From: CAYHIW01 sp964356745
GTDB taxonomy: Bacteria; Patescibacteriota; Microgenomatia; UBA1406; GWC2-37-13
Assembly: GCA_964356745.1 (NCBI GenBank)
Contig: CAYHIW010000036.1
Location: 1 to 9,156 of the forward strand
Length of the DNA: 9,156 nucleotides
Direction of reading: 5' to 3'
In this document: one piece after another, positions 1-5,709 of the stretch
Numbering within the stretch: position 1 is the first letter of the stretch
Layout: each line of letters opens with the position of its first letter
Program-made: the position numbers and the translations under genes
The notes under the pieces: generated by a model
The model's input: only the letters and a program-made list of their open reading frames with translations
Told to the model about the DNA's origin: nothing
Databases searched by the model: none

Positions 1-200
1 TTTGAAATTGGCTTTGTTTCTTTGATCGTTACTGTGTCCCCGATCTGAAATGCTTTTGCATCATCACAGTGAGCCTTATGCTTACTATGCTTAGTGATAA
101 CTTTCTGATACATAGGGTGTCTAAACTTTCTCTCTACTCTAATAACGATTGTGTTTGTCATTTTGTTTGAGACGACGATACCGGTTAAAAGTTTTGCCAT
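1..200 (-). CDS. rpsQ: Small ribosomal subunit protein uS17 (S17), 3' end beyond the window
   Basis: Reading the minus strand from an ATG at 200 gives MAKLLTGIVVSNKMTNTIVI and about 46 further residues with no stop before the window edge. The order G-x-V-V-S-x-K-M, then I-V-I-R-V-E-R with H-P-x-Y, then the I-G-D-x-V-x-I-x-E-x-x-P-[IL]-S stretch is the S17 pattern. S17 is a primary 16S rRNA binder with an OB-like fold. The start lies one base after the rpmC stop and has an A/T-rich lead with no Shine-Dalgarno, so it is probably translated by coupling or re-initiation. It was not obvious as a separate open frame because it is cut by the edge. The rpmC-rpsQ order is the standard S10/spc order. 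Confidence 0.93.
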   Translation of the reverse strand, partial: MAKLLTGIVVSNKMTNTIVIRVERKFRHPMYQKVITKHSKHKAHCDDAKAFQIGDTVTIKETKPIS

Positions 201-201
201 A

Positions 202-393
202 TTATTTTTCATTAATAATTGTGAGAAGAACCGCAAGTTCTTTTCGCTTCTTCCACACTTGATTTGTATCTTTTGATGGGTTTACCTTCTGCTCTACGAT
301 GAGTTTGGCAATTTCATTACGTAACACTCCCTCATCTTTTAATAGTTCTGCAACTTTTTTATCTCGTAACTTCTTCTTTAAATCTTGTTTCAT
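202..393 (-). CDS. rpmC: Large ribosomal subunit protein uL29 (L29)
   Basis: This 63-residue protein has normal L29 length and the expected two-helix character. An N-terminal lysine-rich helix around residues 1-25 (LRDKKVAELLKDEGVLRNEI) is followed by a second helix containing VWKKRKELAVLLTIINEK. L29 sits by the peptide exit tunnel next to L23. It starts one base after the rplP stop. The minus-strand lead AGGGAGACATTAAT provides a plausible Shine-Dalgarno (AGGGAG) eight bases before ATG, inside the end of rplP. The identification rests on the weakly conserved helical sequence plus the position between rplP and rpsQ, where L29 is expected. Confidence 0.9.
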   Translation of the reverse strand: MKQDLKKKLRDKKVAELLKDEGVLRNEIAKLIVEQKVNPSKDTNQVWKKRKELAVLLTIINEK

Positions 394-394
394 A

Positions 395-802
395 TTAATG
401 TCTCCCTAAAAACTTCGTGCGAACAGATAATTTTGAAGAAACAACGCGTAATACGTCGCGCGCGTTGACTTCGTCTAATCCGTCTATCTCAAACAACACT
501 CTTCCGGGAACAACAGATGCAACAAAGTAAGCAACATCTCCTTTACCGGATCCCATGGTAACCTCTGGGGGCTTTTTAGTATACGGTTTGTCTGGAAAAA
601 TCCGAATCCAAAACTTACCAATCTTTCTTGTCGCTCGAGCTAGAGCAACACGACAGGCTTCGATTTCCCGATCTTTAATCCATCCTGCGTCAAGCGTCTT
701 AATACCAAAACTACCAAAATTGAGCCTCTCACCTTTAACAGCTATTCTTCTCCACGATCCTCTAAATTGTTTTCGGTATTTTTGTCTTTTTGGCGCTAAC
801 AT
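395..802 (-). CDS. rplP: Large ribosomal subunit protein uL16 (L16)
   Basis: The 135-residue protein opens with MLAPKRQKYRKQFRG, a hallmark L16 start (family usually 135-145 aa). It later contains TRKIGKFWIRIFPDKPYTKKPPEVTMGSGKG and the stretch VVPGRVLFEIDG, all typical of L16. L16 binds 23S rRNA near the A-site finger and is needed for peptidyl-transferase centre assembly. The loop that is MGKGKG in many bacteria reads MGSGKG here. The gene follows rpsC with a 3-nt gap and is followed by rpmC after one base. The lead AAATAAAAT before ATG has no Shine-Dalgarno, so translation probably depends on coupling to rpsC. Confidence 0.97.
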   Translation of the reverse strand: MLAPKRQKYRKQFRGSWRRIAVKGERLNFGSFGIKTLDAGWIKDREIEACRVALARATRKIGKFWIRIFPDKPYTKKPPEVTMGSGKGDVAYFVASVVPGRVLFEIDGLDEVNARDVLRVVSSKLSVRTKFLGRH

Positions 803-805
803 ATT

Positions 806-1453
806 TTATTTACAAATCCAAACCTTAACTCCTATGTAACCAGACTTTGTTAAAGCTGGGTATGATGCGTAATCTAAATCTTCTCTTATTGTTGACGTTG
901 GGACTGTTCCTTGAAAATATTTTTCTCGTCGTGAAATTTCGGCTCCCGCAATTCTTCCACCGAGCTGTACTTTGACTCCCTTTACTCCTGATTCCATTAC
1001 TCTGTTCATTGTGTTGTGAACGACTGCTCGGTGGGAAAAATTCCTCACCAGCTTTTCAGCAATTGACTGAGCAACGTAATAGGCGTTTGCGTATGGTTTT
1101 TTAACCGGTTCTATTCTGAGATCAACTTTCATTTCTTTATTATCTTTACTATTTTTATTGGCAAACAAATCAGCCATAATAAATTTCTTCACCTCTTCAA
1201 GTCCTTTTCCACCTCGACCGATAATCATACCTGGTTTGACCGAGTATAAAATCACCGTAATTTTGTTAATTGCTCGTTCTATATCAATCTGCGTAACTGA
1301 CGCAAATCTAAATTTATCCATCAGTTTGTGCCGAATTTTAGAATCTGACAAAAGAGCTTCTCTATAAGATCTCTTGTTGGAAAAAAACCAACGCGAATTC
1401 CAGTTGTAAATAATTCCGAGTCTTAGTCCTTTTGGATTTACTTTTTGTCCCAT
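806..1453 (-). CDS. rpsC: Small ribosomal subunit protein uS3 (S3)
   Basis: The 215 residues begin MGQKVNPKGLRLGII, the standard S3 start. A KH domain follows, with the GxxG loop in GMIIGRGGKGLEEVKKFI (about residues 75-92). The C-terminal S3 domain contains SIAEKLVRNFSHRAVVHNTMNRVMESGVKGVKVQLGGRIAGAEISRREKYFQGTVPTSTIREDLDYA. S3 lines the mRNA entry tunnel of the 30S subunit and contributes to mRNA unwinding. Length is close to the bacterial norm (about 210-230). It begins 2 nt after rplV and ends 3 nt before rplP. There is no clear Shine-Dalgarno (AAATAAAT before ATG). Confidence 0.98.
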   Translation of the reverse strand: MGQKVNPKGLRLGIIYNWNSRWFFSNKRSYREALLSDSKIRHKLMDKFRFASVTQIDIERAINKITVILYSVKPGMIIGRGGKGLEEVKKFIMADLFANKNSKDNKEMKVDLRIEPVKKPYANAYYVAQSIAEKLVRNFSHRAVVHNTMNRVMESGVKGVKVQLGGRIAGAEISRREKYFQGTVPTSTIREDLDYASYPALTKSGYIGVKVWICK

Positions 1454-1455
1454 AT

Positions 1456-1914
1456 TTATTTCGTTTTGACTTGTCTCTTAGTTTTTGAAACAACAACTTT
1501 TGACCCTGCCTTGCCGGCAGGCAGTTTTTGACTTTTGACTTTTGACGTATCTTCGGCGATTTGCTTCGGCTCAGTCTTTACTTCTTTGGCGATAAGAATG
1601 ATCTTTATGTGCGAGTATTTTCTCTTAAAGGGCTTTGCCATTCCTCTTCCACCAGCTCTCATTCTCTTAAGCTTCTGTCCTTCTTCAATTAGGAGTGTCT
1701 TGAATTGTAACATATCACCCTCAACCTTTAAAGTGTTTTTGGCGTTGCTAACTGCTGATTGTATTGCTTTATATAACATTCTTGCTCCTTTTCGTGGTGT
1801 GTACATTAGTTTTTGCATAGCAACAACAGGTGATTCTTTTTTCACACTTTCGAGCATAAACCTCAACTTCTTTGGGGTAATTTTTTGATTTCGTATGTAT
1901 GTTCTTGATTCCAT
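1456..1914 (-). CDS. rplV: Large ribosomal subunit protein uL22 (L22) with a C-terminal extension
   Basis: Residues 1-112 are a normal L22 core: YIRNQKITPKKLRFMLE, a central AIQSAVSNAKN helix, and the C-terminal hairpin RMRAGGRGMAKPFKRKYSHIKIIL that lines the exit tunnel. Bacterial L22 is usually about 110-115 residues; this one is 152. The extra 40 residues (about 113-152) are Lys/Ser/Thr/Val-rich, look disordered, and contain LPAGKAG at residues 131-137, encoded by a GC-rich palindrome unlike its surroundings. The gene begins 3 nt after rplB, where rpsS would normally intervene. It has one of the better Shine-Dalgarno sequences here, AAGGAGAG eight bases upstream. The core call is secure; the tail's role is unknown. 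Confidence 0.96.
   Translation of the reverse strand: MESRTYIRNQKITPKKLRFMLESVKKESPVVAMQKLMYTPRKGARMLYKAIQSAVSNAKNTLKVEGDMLQFKTLLIEEGQKLKRMRAGGRGMAKPFKRKYSHIKIILIAKEVKTEPKQIAEDTSKVKSQKLPAGKAGSKVVVSKTKRQVKTK
1504..1524 (-). repeat. GC-rich palindromic insertion encoding LPAGKAG in the L22 tail
   Basis: Plus-strand 1506-1524 reads CTGCCTTGCCGGCAGGCAG, an imperfect palindrome: CTGCC and GGCAG arms around the self-complementary TGCCGGCA, with a single extra T. On the minus strand it is translated in frame as LPAGKAG. Its high GC content contrasts with the flanking AT-rich TTTTGAC-type short repeats (1524-1546), which code for the SKVKSQK-like tail. From memory, PAGKAG/PAGRQAG peptides encoded by dispersed palindromes recur in CPR proteins, so I read this as one copy of such a dispersed element. 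Only one copy is present in this window, so the dispersed nature is not shown here. Confidence 0.6.
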
Positions 1915-1917
1915 AGA

Positions 1918-2685
1918 TTAAGCTCTCCTTTTCATAATAAATGCACCACTCGACTTGTTTTTATTTCTTGTTCTTTTACCATGTGCTGGTTTACCCCATG
2001 GAGTCTTTGGATGCATTCCCGTACCAGATTTACCTTCTCCACCTCCGTGAGGATGACTTCGTGGATTCTGCGCTACTCCTCGAACCGTTGGACGAATACC
2101 CATGCGTCTTTTTCTTCCTGCACTTCCAATGATTTCGTCTTTGTGCGCAATGTTACCAACCATGCCAATGGTTGCATAACAATCATTCATAAATCTTCGA
2201 ACTTCACCTGAAGGAAGCTTTATATGCACGTGCGTTTCATCTTTTCCAATGATGCTTGCCGCTGTACCTGCTCCACGAACAATCTGTCCGCCTTGTCCAG
2301 GAAGAAGCTCAACATTGTGAACCAAAAATCCTATAGGTATTTTCTTCAAAGGAAGCGCGTTACCTGGTTTTACGTCTGCGTCATCGCTCGCAATAATACT
2401 TGCTCCAACCAATAAATCTTTTGGGTGAAGTATGTATCTTTTCTCTCCATCGCTGTACTGAACTAAGGCAATGTGTGCATTTCTATTTGGATCGTATTGA
2501 ATATCAACGACCTTGCCTTCAATCCCACGTTTTGTGCGCTTGAAATCAATGAGTCGATAATACCGTTTACGCCGACCTCCTTGGTGACGCACGCTTACAT
2601 GCCCAGCAGAATCTCTTCCCGAATGTTTTTTCAGGATCGTGATGAGACTTTTCTCTGGTTTATTTTTTGAAAAAACAGCTTTCAT
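1918..2685 (-). CDS. rplB: Large ribosomal subunit protein uL2 (L2), N-terminally short
   Basis: The 255 residues match L2 along most of their length: HVSVRHQGGRRKRYYRLIDFKR, YDPNRNAHIALVQYSDGEKRYILHPK, the VKPGNALPLKKIPIGFLVHNVELLPGQGGQ block, GEVRRF, and the peptidyl-transferase-proximal HPHGGGEG at 211-218 followed by GMHPKTPWG. L2 is a core 23S binder required for subunit association and the PTC. Most bacterial L2 are about 273-277 residues. The missing part is the N-terminal KPTTPGRR extension, since KPEKSL near residue 9 aligns with about residue 28-30 of the usual protein. No upstream in-frame codons resemble the missing part. It begins 5 nt after rplW and is followed directly by rplV with no rpsS. 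Confidence 0.98.
   Translation of the reverse strand: MKAVFSKNKPEKSLITILKKHSGRDSAGHVSVRHQGGRRKRYYRLIDFKRTKRGIEGKVVDIQYDPNRNAHIALVQYSDGEKRYILHPKDLLVGASIIASDDADVKPGNALPLKKIPIGFLVHNVELLPGQGGQIVRGAGTAASIIGKDETHVHIKLPSGEVRRFMNDCYATIGMVGNIAHKDEIIGSAGRKRRMGIRPTVRGVAQNPRSHPHGGGEGKSGTGMHPKTPWGKPAHGKRTRNKNKSSGAFIMKRRA
1923..1930 (-). promoter_or_regulatory. Strong Shine-Dalgarno for rplV inside the end of rplB
   Basis: On the minus strand AAGGAGAG lies within the last codons of rplB, eight bases before the rplV ATG. It shows the rplB-rplV junction is arranged for efficient L22 initiation without an intervening rpsS gene, and it fixes the rplV start. Confidence 0.75.
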
Positions 2686-2690
2686 AGTAA

Positions 2691-2978
2691 TTATGCTTGT
2701 GGAAAGAGTCCAATCTTTCCTTCGGTAACTTGTACGTATGCGATTTTCTTGTCGGGCAGTGAGATTGTTTTCATTCTCTTACCAATTCTTCTTGTCTTAC
2801 CTGCTCGATTTGTTACACGAACCTTCCCAACCTTGACTCCATACAACGTCTTTATTGCTTCACCAATCTGATGTTTATTAGCTTTTCCTTCAACATAAAA
2901 CATGTAAATCTTGGTGCTTGCAAGTTTCGTAGCCTTTTCTGTTAGAACCGGCGCTATCAATACGTTATTAATTTGCAT
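2691..2978 (-). CDS. rplW: Large ribosomal subunit protein uL23 (L23)
   Basis: The 95-residue protein has typical L23 length and order. It starts with VLIAPVLTEKATKLASTKIYMFYVEGKANKHQIGEAIKTLYGVKVGKVRV, where P-x-x-T-E-K, the K-x-x-I-x-x-A-[IV] segment and V-x-V-x-x-V-x-V are family hallmarks. The loop GKTRRIGKRMKT and strand KKIAYVQVTEG follow. L23 sits at the tunnel exit and docks signal recognition particle and trigger factor. Its first 11 nt overlap the end of rplD, implying translational coupling, and rplB follows after 5 nt. No anomalies seen. Confidence 0.97.
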   Translation of the reverse strand: MQINNVLIAPVLTEKATKLASTKIYMFYVEGKANKHQIGEAIKTLYGVKVGKVRVTNRAGKTRRIGKRMKTISLPDKKIAYVQVTEGKIGLFPQA

Positions 2979-3627
2979 CTTTTTTCAAAAAATGTTTTTC
3001 TAATACGTCTATTGAACCTTCGTGAAATAAAATATATTTTGCTTTGAGTATTTCGAAGGCGTTAAGATTTTTAGCATCAATGATCGTAAGTGCAGGGATG
3101 TTTCGCGCCGAAAGAACAAGACTGTTTTTTTCGACTTTAGGTAATACGAACAATATAGATCCATCTTGAAGTTTTATTTTGTTTAAAAATGTCTGAAAGA
3201 GCTTGGTTTTTGGTTTCATTGCATCGGCTTTTTGAGAAAGACCAAAAAATTTATTCTTACTCAATGCATAGGTTAAAGAATCAAATAGCGCTTTTCTCTT
3301 TTGTTTTTTATTAAGCGATAAACTGAAGGTTTTTGGTCTTGGACCAAACACAACTCCTCCTCCGACAAAAATATGTGCGCTTTTTGCTCCATGACGAGCT
3401 CGCCCAGTACCTTTCTGTTTATAGATTTTCTTTGTCGTTGCATTAATCTCTGATCTTGTCTTGGTTGATGCGTTACCCTGTCTTTGATTGGTGCTGTAAA
3501 CTCGAGCGTATAAAGATAGTAACTTTTCGTTTACTTTGCTTGTGAAGATTTCTTTAGGAAGACTCATCTGAGAAACTTCAGCTCCGGTTAGATCGTATAT
3601 TGGGAATGATAAAGCAGTCTTTTTCAT
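2968..3627 (-). CDS. rplD: Large ribosomal subunit protein uL4 (L4)
   Basis: The 219 residues match L4: an N-terminal strand region (FPIYDLTGAEVSQMSLPKEIF), the tunnel-loop segment with NQRQGNASTKTRSEINATTKKIYKQKGTGRARHGAKSAHIFVGGGVVFGPRP, and a C-terminal Rossmann-like domain with ALTIIDAKNLNAFEILKAKYILF. Length is in the usual 200-220 range. L4 reaches into the exit tunnel; in some bacteria it also represses its own operon by binding the mRNA leader, which is relevant to the structured leader upstream of rplC here. ATGA overlap with rplC (4 nt) and 11-nt overlap with rplW indicate translational coupling. Confidence 0.97.
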   Translation of the reverse strand: MKKTALSFPIYDLTGAEVSQMSLPKEIFTSKVNEKLLSLYARVYSTNQRQGNASTKTRSEINATTKKIYKQKGTGRARHGAKSAHIFVGGGVVFGPRPKTFSLSLNKKQKRKALFDSLTYALSKNKFFGLSQKADAMKPKTKLFQTFLNKIKLQDGSILFVLPKVEKNSLVLSARNIPALTIIDAKNLNAFEILKAKYILFHEGSIDVLEKHFLKKDAN

Positions 3628-4292
3628 TGCTGTGATCTAATTTGTAAAAATCCTCTTTTTGCACCAGGAACAAGTCCTTTTACAATGAGTGCAGTTTCAG
3701 AAGCTTCAACCACTATTAATCCTTTTGTCGTTATAATATCTCCACCCATACGACCCGCCATTCTTTTTCCTTTAAGAACTCTTCCGGGGGTTGTTGTCTG
3801 ACCTATGGAACCTGGAGCACGATGACGATCTGACTGACCATGAGTTTTAGGTCCGCCTGCAAAACCATGCCTCTTCACTCCTCCTTGAAATCCTTTTCCT
3901 TTAGAAATACCTATTACAGATACAACATCGTCTTTTTTAAAGAAAATGTTTGGTTTTAATTCGTCACCTTCCATAAGTTTTTGCTCCCCAACTGCAATTC
4001 CTCTTTTTTTGTCTTCTTCAATAATTTGTGCGTCACCAATGGGAAATAACATTTCCTTTAAAAAATGAAGCGGGGCTTTGATCCCCGCTTTTTGCATTTC
4101 GCCAAGCTGTGGTTTTTTGGTGCTTTTTGAAAGACCAAATCCAAGCTTAAGAATAACGTTGTTATTTTTGCCTTGTTTGACACGAATAATATAACAAGGT
4201 GAAGTTGTTATGTGTGTTACCACAATACGTCTTCCTTGTTCGTCAAACTGTTGCGACTGATCTAATTTTGCACCGAGAATTACACCTGACAT
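3624..4292 (-). CDS. rplC: Large ribosomal subunit protein uL3 (L3)
   Basis: The 222 residues show L3 features: an N-terminal barrel half (GVILGAKLDQSQQFDEQGRRIVVTHI), then DVVSVIGISKGKGFQGGVKRHGFAGGPKTHGQSDRHRAPGSIG and GRVLKGKRMAGRMGGDIITTKGLIVV, the loop that approaches the peptidyl-transferase centre. It is the first gene of the downstream ribosomal unit here, separated from rpsJ by three unrelated genes and served by its own promoter and leader. Immediately before ATG the leader is A/T only (TTTTTATATTT), with no Shine-Dalgarno. It ends in TGA overlapping the rplD ATG. Confidence 0.98.
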   Translation of the reverse strand: MSGVILGAKLDQSQQFDEQGRRIVVTHITTSPCYIIRVKQGKNNNVILKLGFGLSKSTKKPQLGEMQKAGIKAPLHFLKEMLFPIGDAQIIEEDKKRGIAVGEQKLMEGDELKPNIFFKKDDVVSVIGISKGKGFQGGVKRHGFAGGPKTHGQSDRHRAPGSIGQTTTPGRVLKGKRMAGRMGGDIITTKGLIVVEASETALIVKGLVPGAKRGFLQIRSQQ

Positions 4293-4412
4293 AAATATAA
4301 AAATTTATTGAACACAAAAAACATCCCCCAGATTGGGGGATTTTGGTTAAATCCAATCCGGACAATGAAATGTTTTTAAGTTGTGCGTATCTTAAAGATT
4401 AAAAAACGCATT
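4293..4412 (-). promoter_or_regulatory. Structured rplC leader, candidate attenuator
   Basis: From the predicted start near 4412 to the rplC ATG the leader is about 120 nt. Minus-strand order: a 5' stem (TGCGT at 4406-4410 with ACGCA at 4384-4388, inner ATCT/AGAT); a segment CCGGATTGG (4353-4361); the terminator hairpin (4323-4341) with a T-run; then an A/T-only stretch to ATG. CCGGATTGG can pair over nine positions, one a G-U, with CCAATCTGG (4328-4336), which spans one stem arm, the loop and part of the other arm of the terminator. The two structures are therefore mutually exclusive. This is the layout of transcription attenuation; the ligand (possibly a ribosomal protein such as L4) is unknown. 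Confidence 0.55.
4315..4341 (-). terminator. Intrinsic terminator hairpin in the rplC leader
   Basis: On the minus strand ATCCCCC (4335-4341) pairs with GGGGGAT (4323-4329) across a 5-nt AATCT loop, followed by GTTTTTTG (4315-4322). This is a compact GC stem plus T-run. It would end transcripts arriving from the upstream three-gene block, but it also lies downstream of the rplC promoter, so it should act on the ribosomal transcript too. Confidence 0.75.
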
Positions 4413-4418
4413 GAAGAT

Positions 4419-4447
4419 ATTATATACAATAGACCTCTTTTGATCAA
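4419..4447 (-). promoter_or_regulatory. Promoter for the rplC ribosomal-protein operon
   Basis: On the minus strand TTGATC (4442-4447) and TATAAT (4419-4424) are separated by exactly 17 nt, predicting a start near 4412. The -35 overlaps the TGA stop codon of the preceding gene. Because the unrelated block separates rpsJ from rplC, a dedicated promoter here makes functional sense. Confidence 0.8.
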
Positions 4448-5007
4448 GGGCGAATCGATTCTAAAGCTTTAATCACTCTATCAACTGCTTCTTGAGTATT
4501 AGAACGCCAACCTGCCATATTTTTTATCCCAACATAGCCTTTTATAAATTCGTATTGATCTCTAAAAGATCCATATTTAAATTTTGACTTTAATAGTACT
4601 TCGAAGAGAGGAATACCACTATCATCTTCCGCTTCCCAAACCGTGAGTTTTCTTTTTAGCGTAGGTGTTCGTTTAGGAATGGGTATACCAGTCAGAAAAG
4701 GAACGGGTATTTCCCAACTAAGACTGTCCTTTACTGTAACGTCGCATTCAAGCGGCGTCCTTACGAAGCTGCTTCTATACTGCTCACCAAAATACATAGG
4801 CTGACCAGTAAAAGAGTTCGTCTTAAACTTAGCGTTCTCACCAAAGGCAGGAACACCTTCCAAGATCTTGTCAAGATTATGAATTAAATCAAAACCTATT
4901 CTTCCAAGTTGGACCGGTGGAATTTTTTGACCCGGTTCTACGGTTTGAAATCGAGGATTCTCATGAATCGACATATACCGTGCAGCATAACAAAACGCTT
5001 CTCTCAA
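4444..5007 (-). CDS. Uncharacterised soluble protein, probable target of the PaaX-like regulator
   Basis: I do not recognise this 187-residue protein. It has no signal peptide or membrane segment and no obvious catalytic motif. It looks mixed alpha/beta, with aromatic and proline-rich stretches such as VPFLTGIPIPKRTPTLKRKLTVWEAEDD and FKYGSFRDQYEFIKGYVG. The start is TTG at 5007, chosen because a near-perfect Shine-Dalgarno AAGGGGGTGAT sits five bases upstream; the first ATG (codon 12, at 4974) has none. Just before the Shine-Dalgarno lies one copy of a 28-bp palindrome, the other copy being at the PaaX-like gene, so the two are probably co-regulated. The gene ends where the rplC promoter begins. 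Its ribosome binding site is stronger than most ribosomal-protein genes here, perhaps hinting at different ancestry. Confidence 0.75.
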   Translation of the reverse strand: MREAFCYAARYMSIHENPRFQTVEPGQKIPPVQLGRIGFDLIHNLDKILEGVPAFGENAKFKTNSFTGQPMYFGEQYRSSFVRTPLECDVTVKDSLSWEIPVPFLTGIPIPKRTPTLKRKLTVWEAEDDSGIPLFEVLLKSKFKYGSFRDQYEFIKGYVGIKNMAGWRSNTQEAVDRVIKALESIRP

Positions 5008-5012
5008 GTCAA

Positions 5013-5023
5013 ATCACCCCCTT
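5013..5023 (-). promoter_or_regulatory. Near-perfect Shine-Dalgarno that fixes a TTG start
   Basis: AAGGGGGTGAT on the minus strand differs by one base from the full anti-16S complement AAGGAGGTGAT and ends five bases before TTG at 5007. It begins one base after the 28-bp palindrome ends, so a protein or hairpin on the palindrome could mask it. Confidence 0.75.
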
Positions 5024-5024
5024 A

Positions 5025-5052
5025 CCACTTTTGTACGATCGAGCAAAAGTGG
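5025..5052. repeat. 28-bp near-palindrome, copy 1 (before the unknown gene)
   Basis: Arms CCACTTTTG and CAAAAGTGG flank a self-complementary CGATCG core, with two non-pairing bases on each side (TA and AG); 24 of 28 positions are symmetric. It starts 3 nt past the PaaX-like stop codon and ends 17 nt before the TTG start of the unknown gene. It is the exact reverse complement of the copy at 5671-5698. It could be a DNA operator or form an mRNA hairpin next to the ribosome binding site. There is no T-run on the side needed for an intrinsic terminator. Confidence 0.9.
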
Positions 5053-5055
5053 CAA

Positions 5056-5658
5056 TTAGATATTGAAAAAAGAGCGCGCCTTTGCTTCATGCTCTATCTT
5101 TTCAGCAACTACATAACTCATGTATTTACTACTCTCGACAATTTGTTTAATCAATTTAATTTCTTTCTCGCACTCGTAAGGAAACAGGTAAACACTTTTT
5201 TGATATGGGTAAAATCCAATACTTGTTAAAAACCTTCGTAAATAGTTTCGCTTGTTTCTCTGTATTTCTGGAACATCAAAAAATACCAAATACCATTTAC
5301 CACTCCACTTTTTTTTCGATTTCTTAAAATCAAGAAGCTTTTTAATAGAATATTTAAGAATCTTCGTATTGTATCTACCCCGAAGGTGAACAAGCACTGT
5401 ATCGTTATTTTGTGATAACGAAAGTATTTCTTGCTTTTCTAAATTCTTTAAAACACGTTGAACTTTTGCTTTTGATATTGACTTGGAAGTATTAGGGTTC
5501 TTTATTTTGTCGATAATTTCTAGGATTAATCCCAAAACAATAGGGAAGTTTGGAGTCAGTATTACCGTTCCACCAACGATCAGACTTATTCCCAAAGCAG
5601 ACATTACAAGATCTCGAACTTCCCAGGCTCGCGTATTTTTATCTTTCGATTCTGACAT
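5056..5658 (-). CDS. PaaX-type regulator with Cas2-like C-terminal domain
   Basis: The 200-residue protein has three parts. An N-terminal hydrophobic-helical segment (about 15-50, ending PNFPIVLGLILEIIDKI) leads into a winged-helix-like region (about 60-95: SKAKVQRVLKNLEKQEILSLSQNNDTVLVHLRGR). A ferredoxin-like C-terminal domain follows (about 120-200), with KWYLVFFDVP (D128), RRFLTSIGF, QKSVYLFPYECEKEI and a final SFFNI. The C-terminal pattern is shared by PaaX-family repressors and Cas2, and this domain order is common in CPR genomes, where such proteins are often mislabelled Cas2. No CRISPR array or cas1 is present, so I infer a transcriptional regulator. A consensus promoter and a 28-bp palindrome sit upstream and the inverse copy directly downstream, indicating autoregulation and control of the next gene. 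Confidence 0.85.
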   Translation of the reverse strand: MSESKDKNTRAWEVRDLVMSALGISLIVGGTVILTPNFPIVLGLILEIIDKIKNPNTSKSISKAKVQRVLKNLEKQEILSLSQNNDTVLVHLRGRYNTKILKYSIKKLLDFKKSKKKWSGKWYLVFFDVPEIQRNKRNYLRRFLTSIGFYPYQKSVYLFPYECEKEIKLIKQIVESSKYMSYVVAEKIEHEAKARSFFNI

Positions 5659-5670
5659 AAATAACTCTTA

Positions 5671-5698
5671 CCACTTTTGCTCGATCGTACAAAAGTGG
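5671..5698. repeat. 28-bp near-palindrome, copy 2 (before the PaaX-like gene)
   Basis: Same arms (CCACTTTTG, CAAAAGTGG) and CGATCG core as the copy at 5025-5052, with the asymmetric bases swapped, making it an exact 28/28 inverted copy. It ends 12 nt before the PaaX-like ATG and begins about five bases downstream of the predicted transcription start. It would thus block elongation as an operator or fold in the 5' UTR. On the minus strand both copies are followed by TAAG leading into the Shine-Dalgarno, so both have equivalent placement relative to their genes. Confidence 0.9.
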
Positions 5699-5709
5699 TT
5701 GATATTTTT

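Noticed and set aside
555..839. Plus-strand open frame opposite rplP
   Set aside because: Antisense shadow of a certain ribosomal-protein gene; composition follows the reverse frame and there is no matching family or ribosome binding site.
1524..1546. TTTTGAC tandem heptamers in the L22 tail as a separate regulatory repeat
   Set aside because: They lie in the coding frame and simply encode the repetitive SKVKSQK-like tail; best seen as low-complexity coding slippage beside the palindrome.
5025..5698. The two 28-bp repeats plus a Cas2-like protein as a CRISPR locus
   Set aside because: Only two copies, 618 bp apart, in inverted orientation, with a gene between them and no cas1. The protein carries an N-terminal winged-helix-like region, as PaaX-type regulators do.
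5025..5698. Palindrome pair as terminal inverted repeats of a transposon or mobile cassette
   Set aside because: No transposase and no target-site duplication outside the repeats (flanks differ beyond CTTA on the same side of both). Equal placement before two start codons fits operators better, though a mobile origin cannot be fully excluded.
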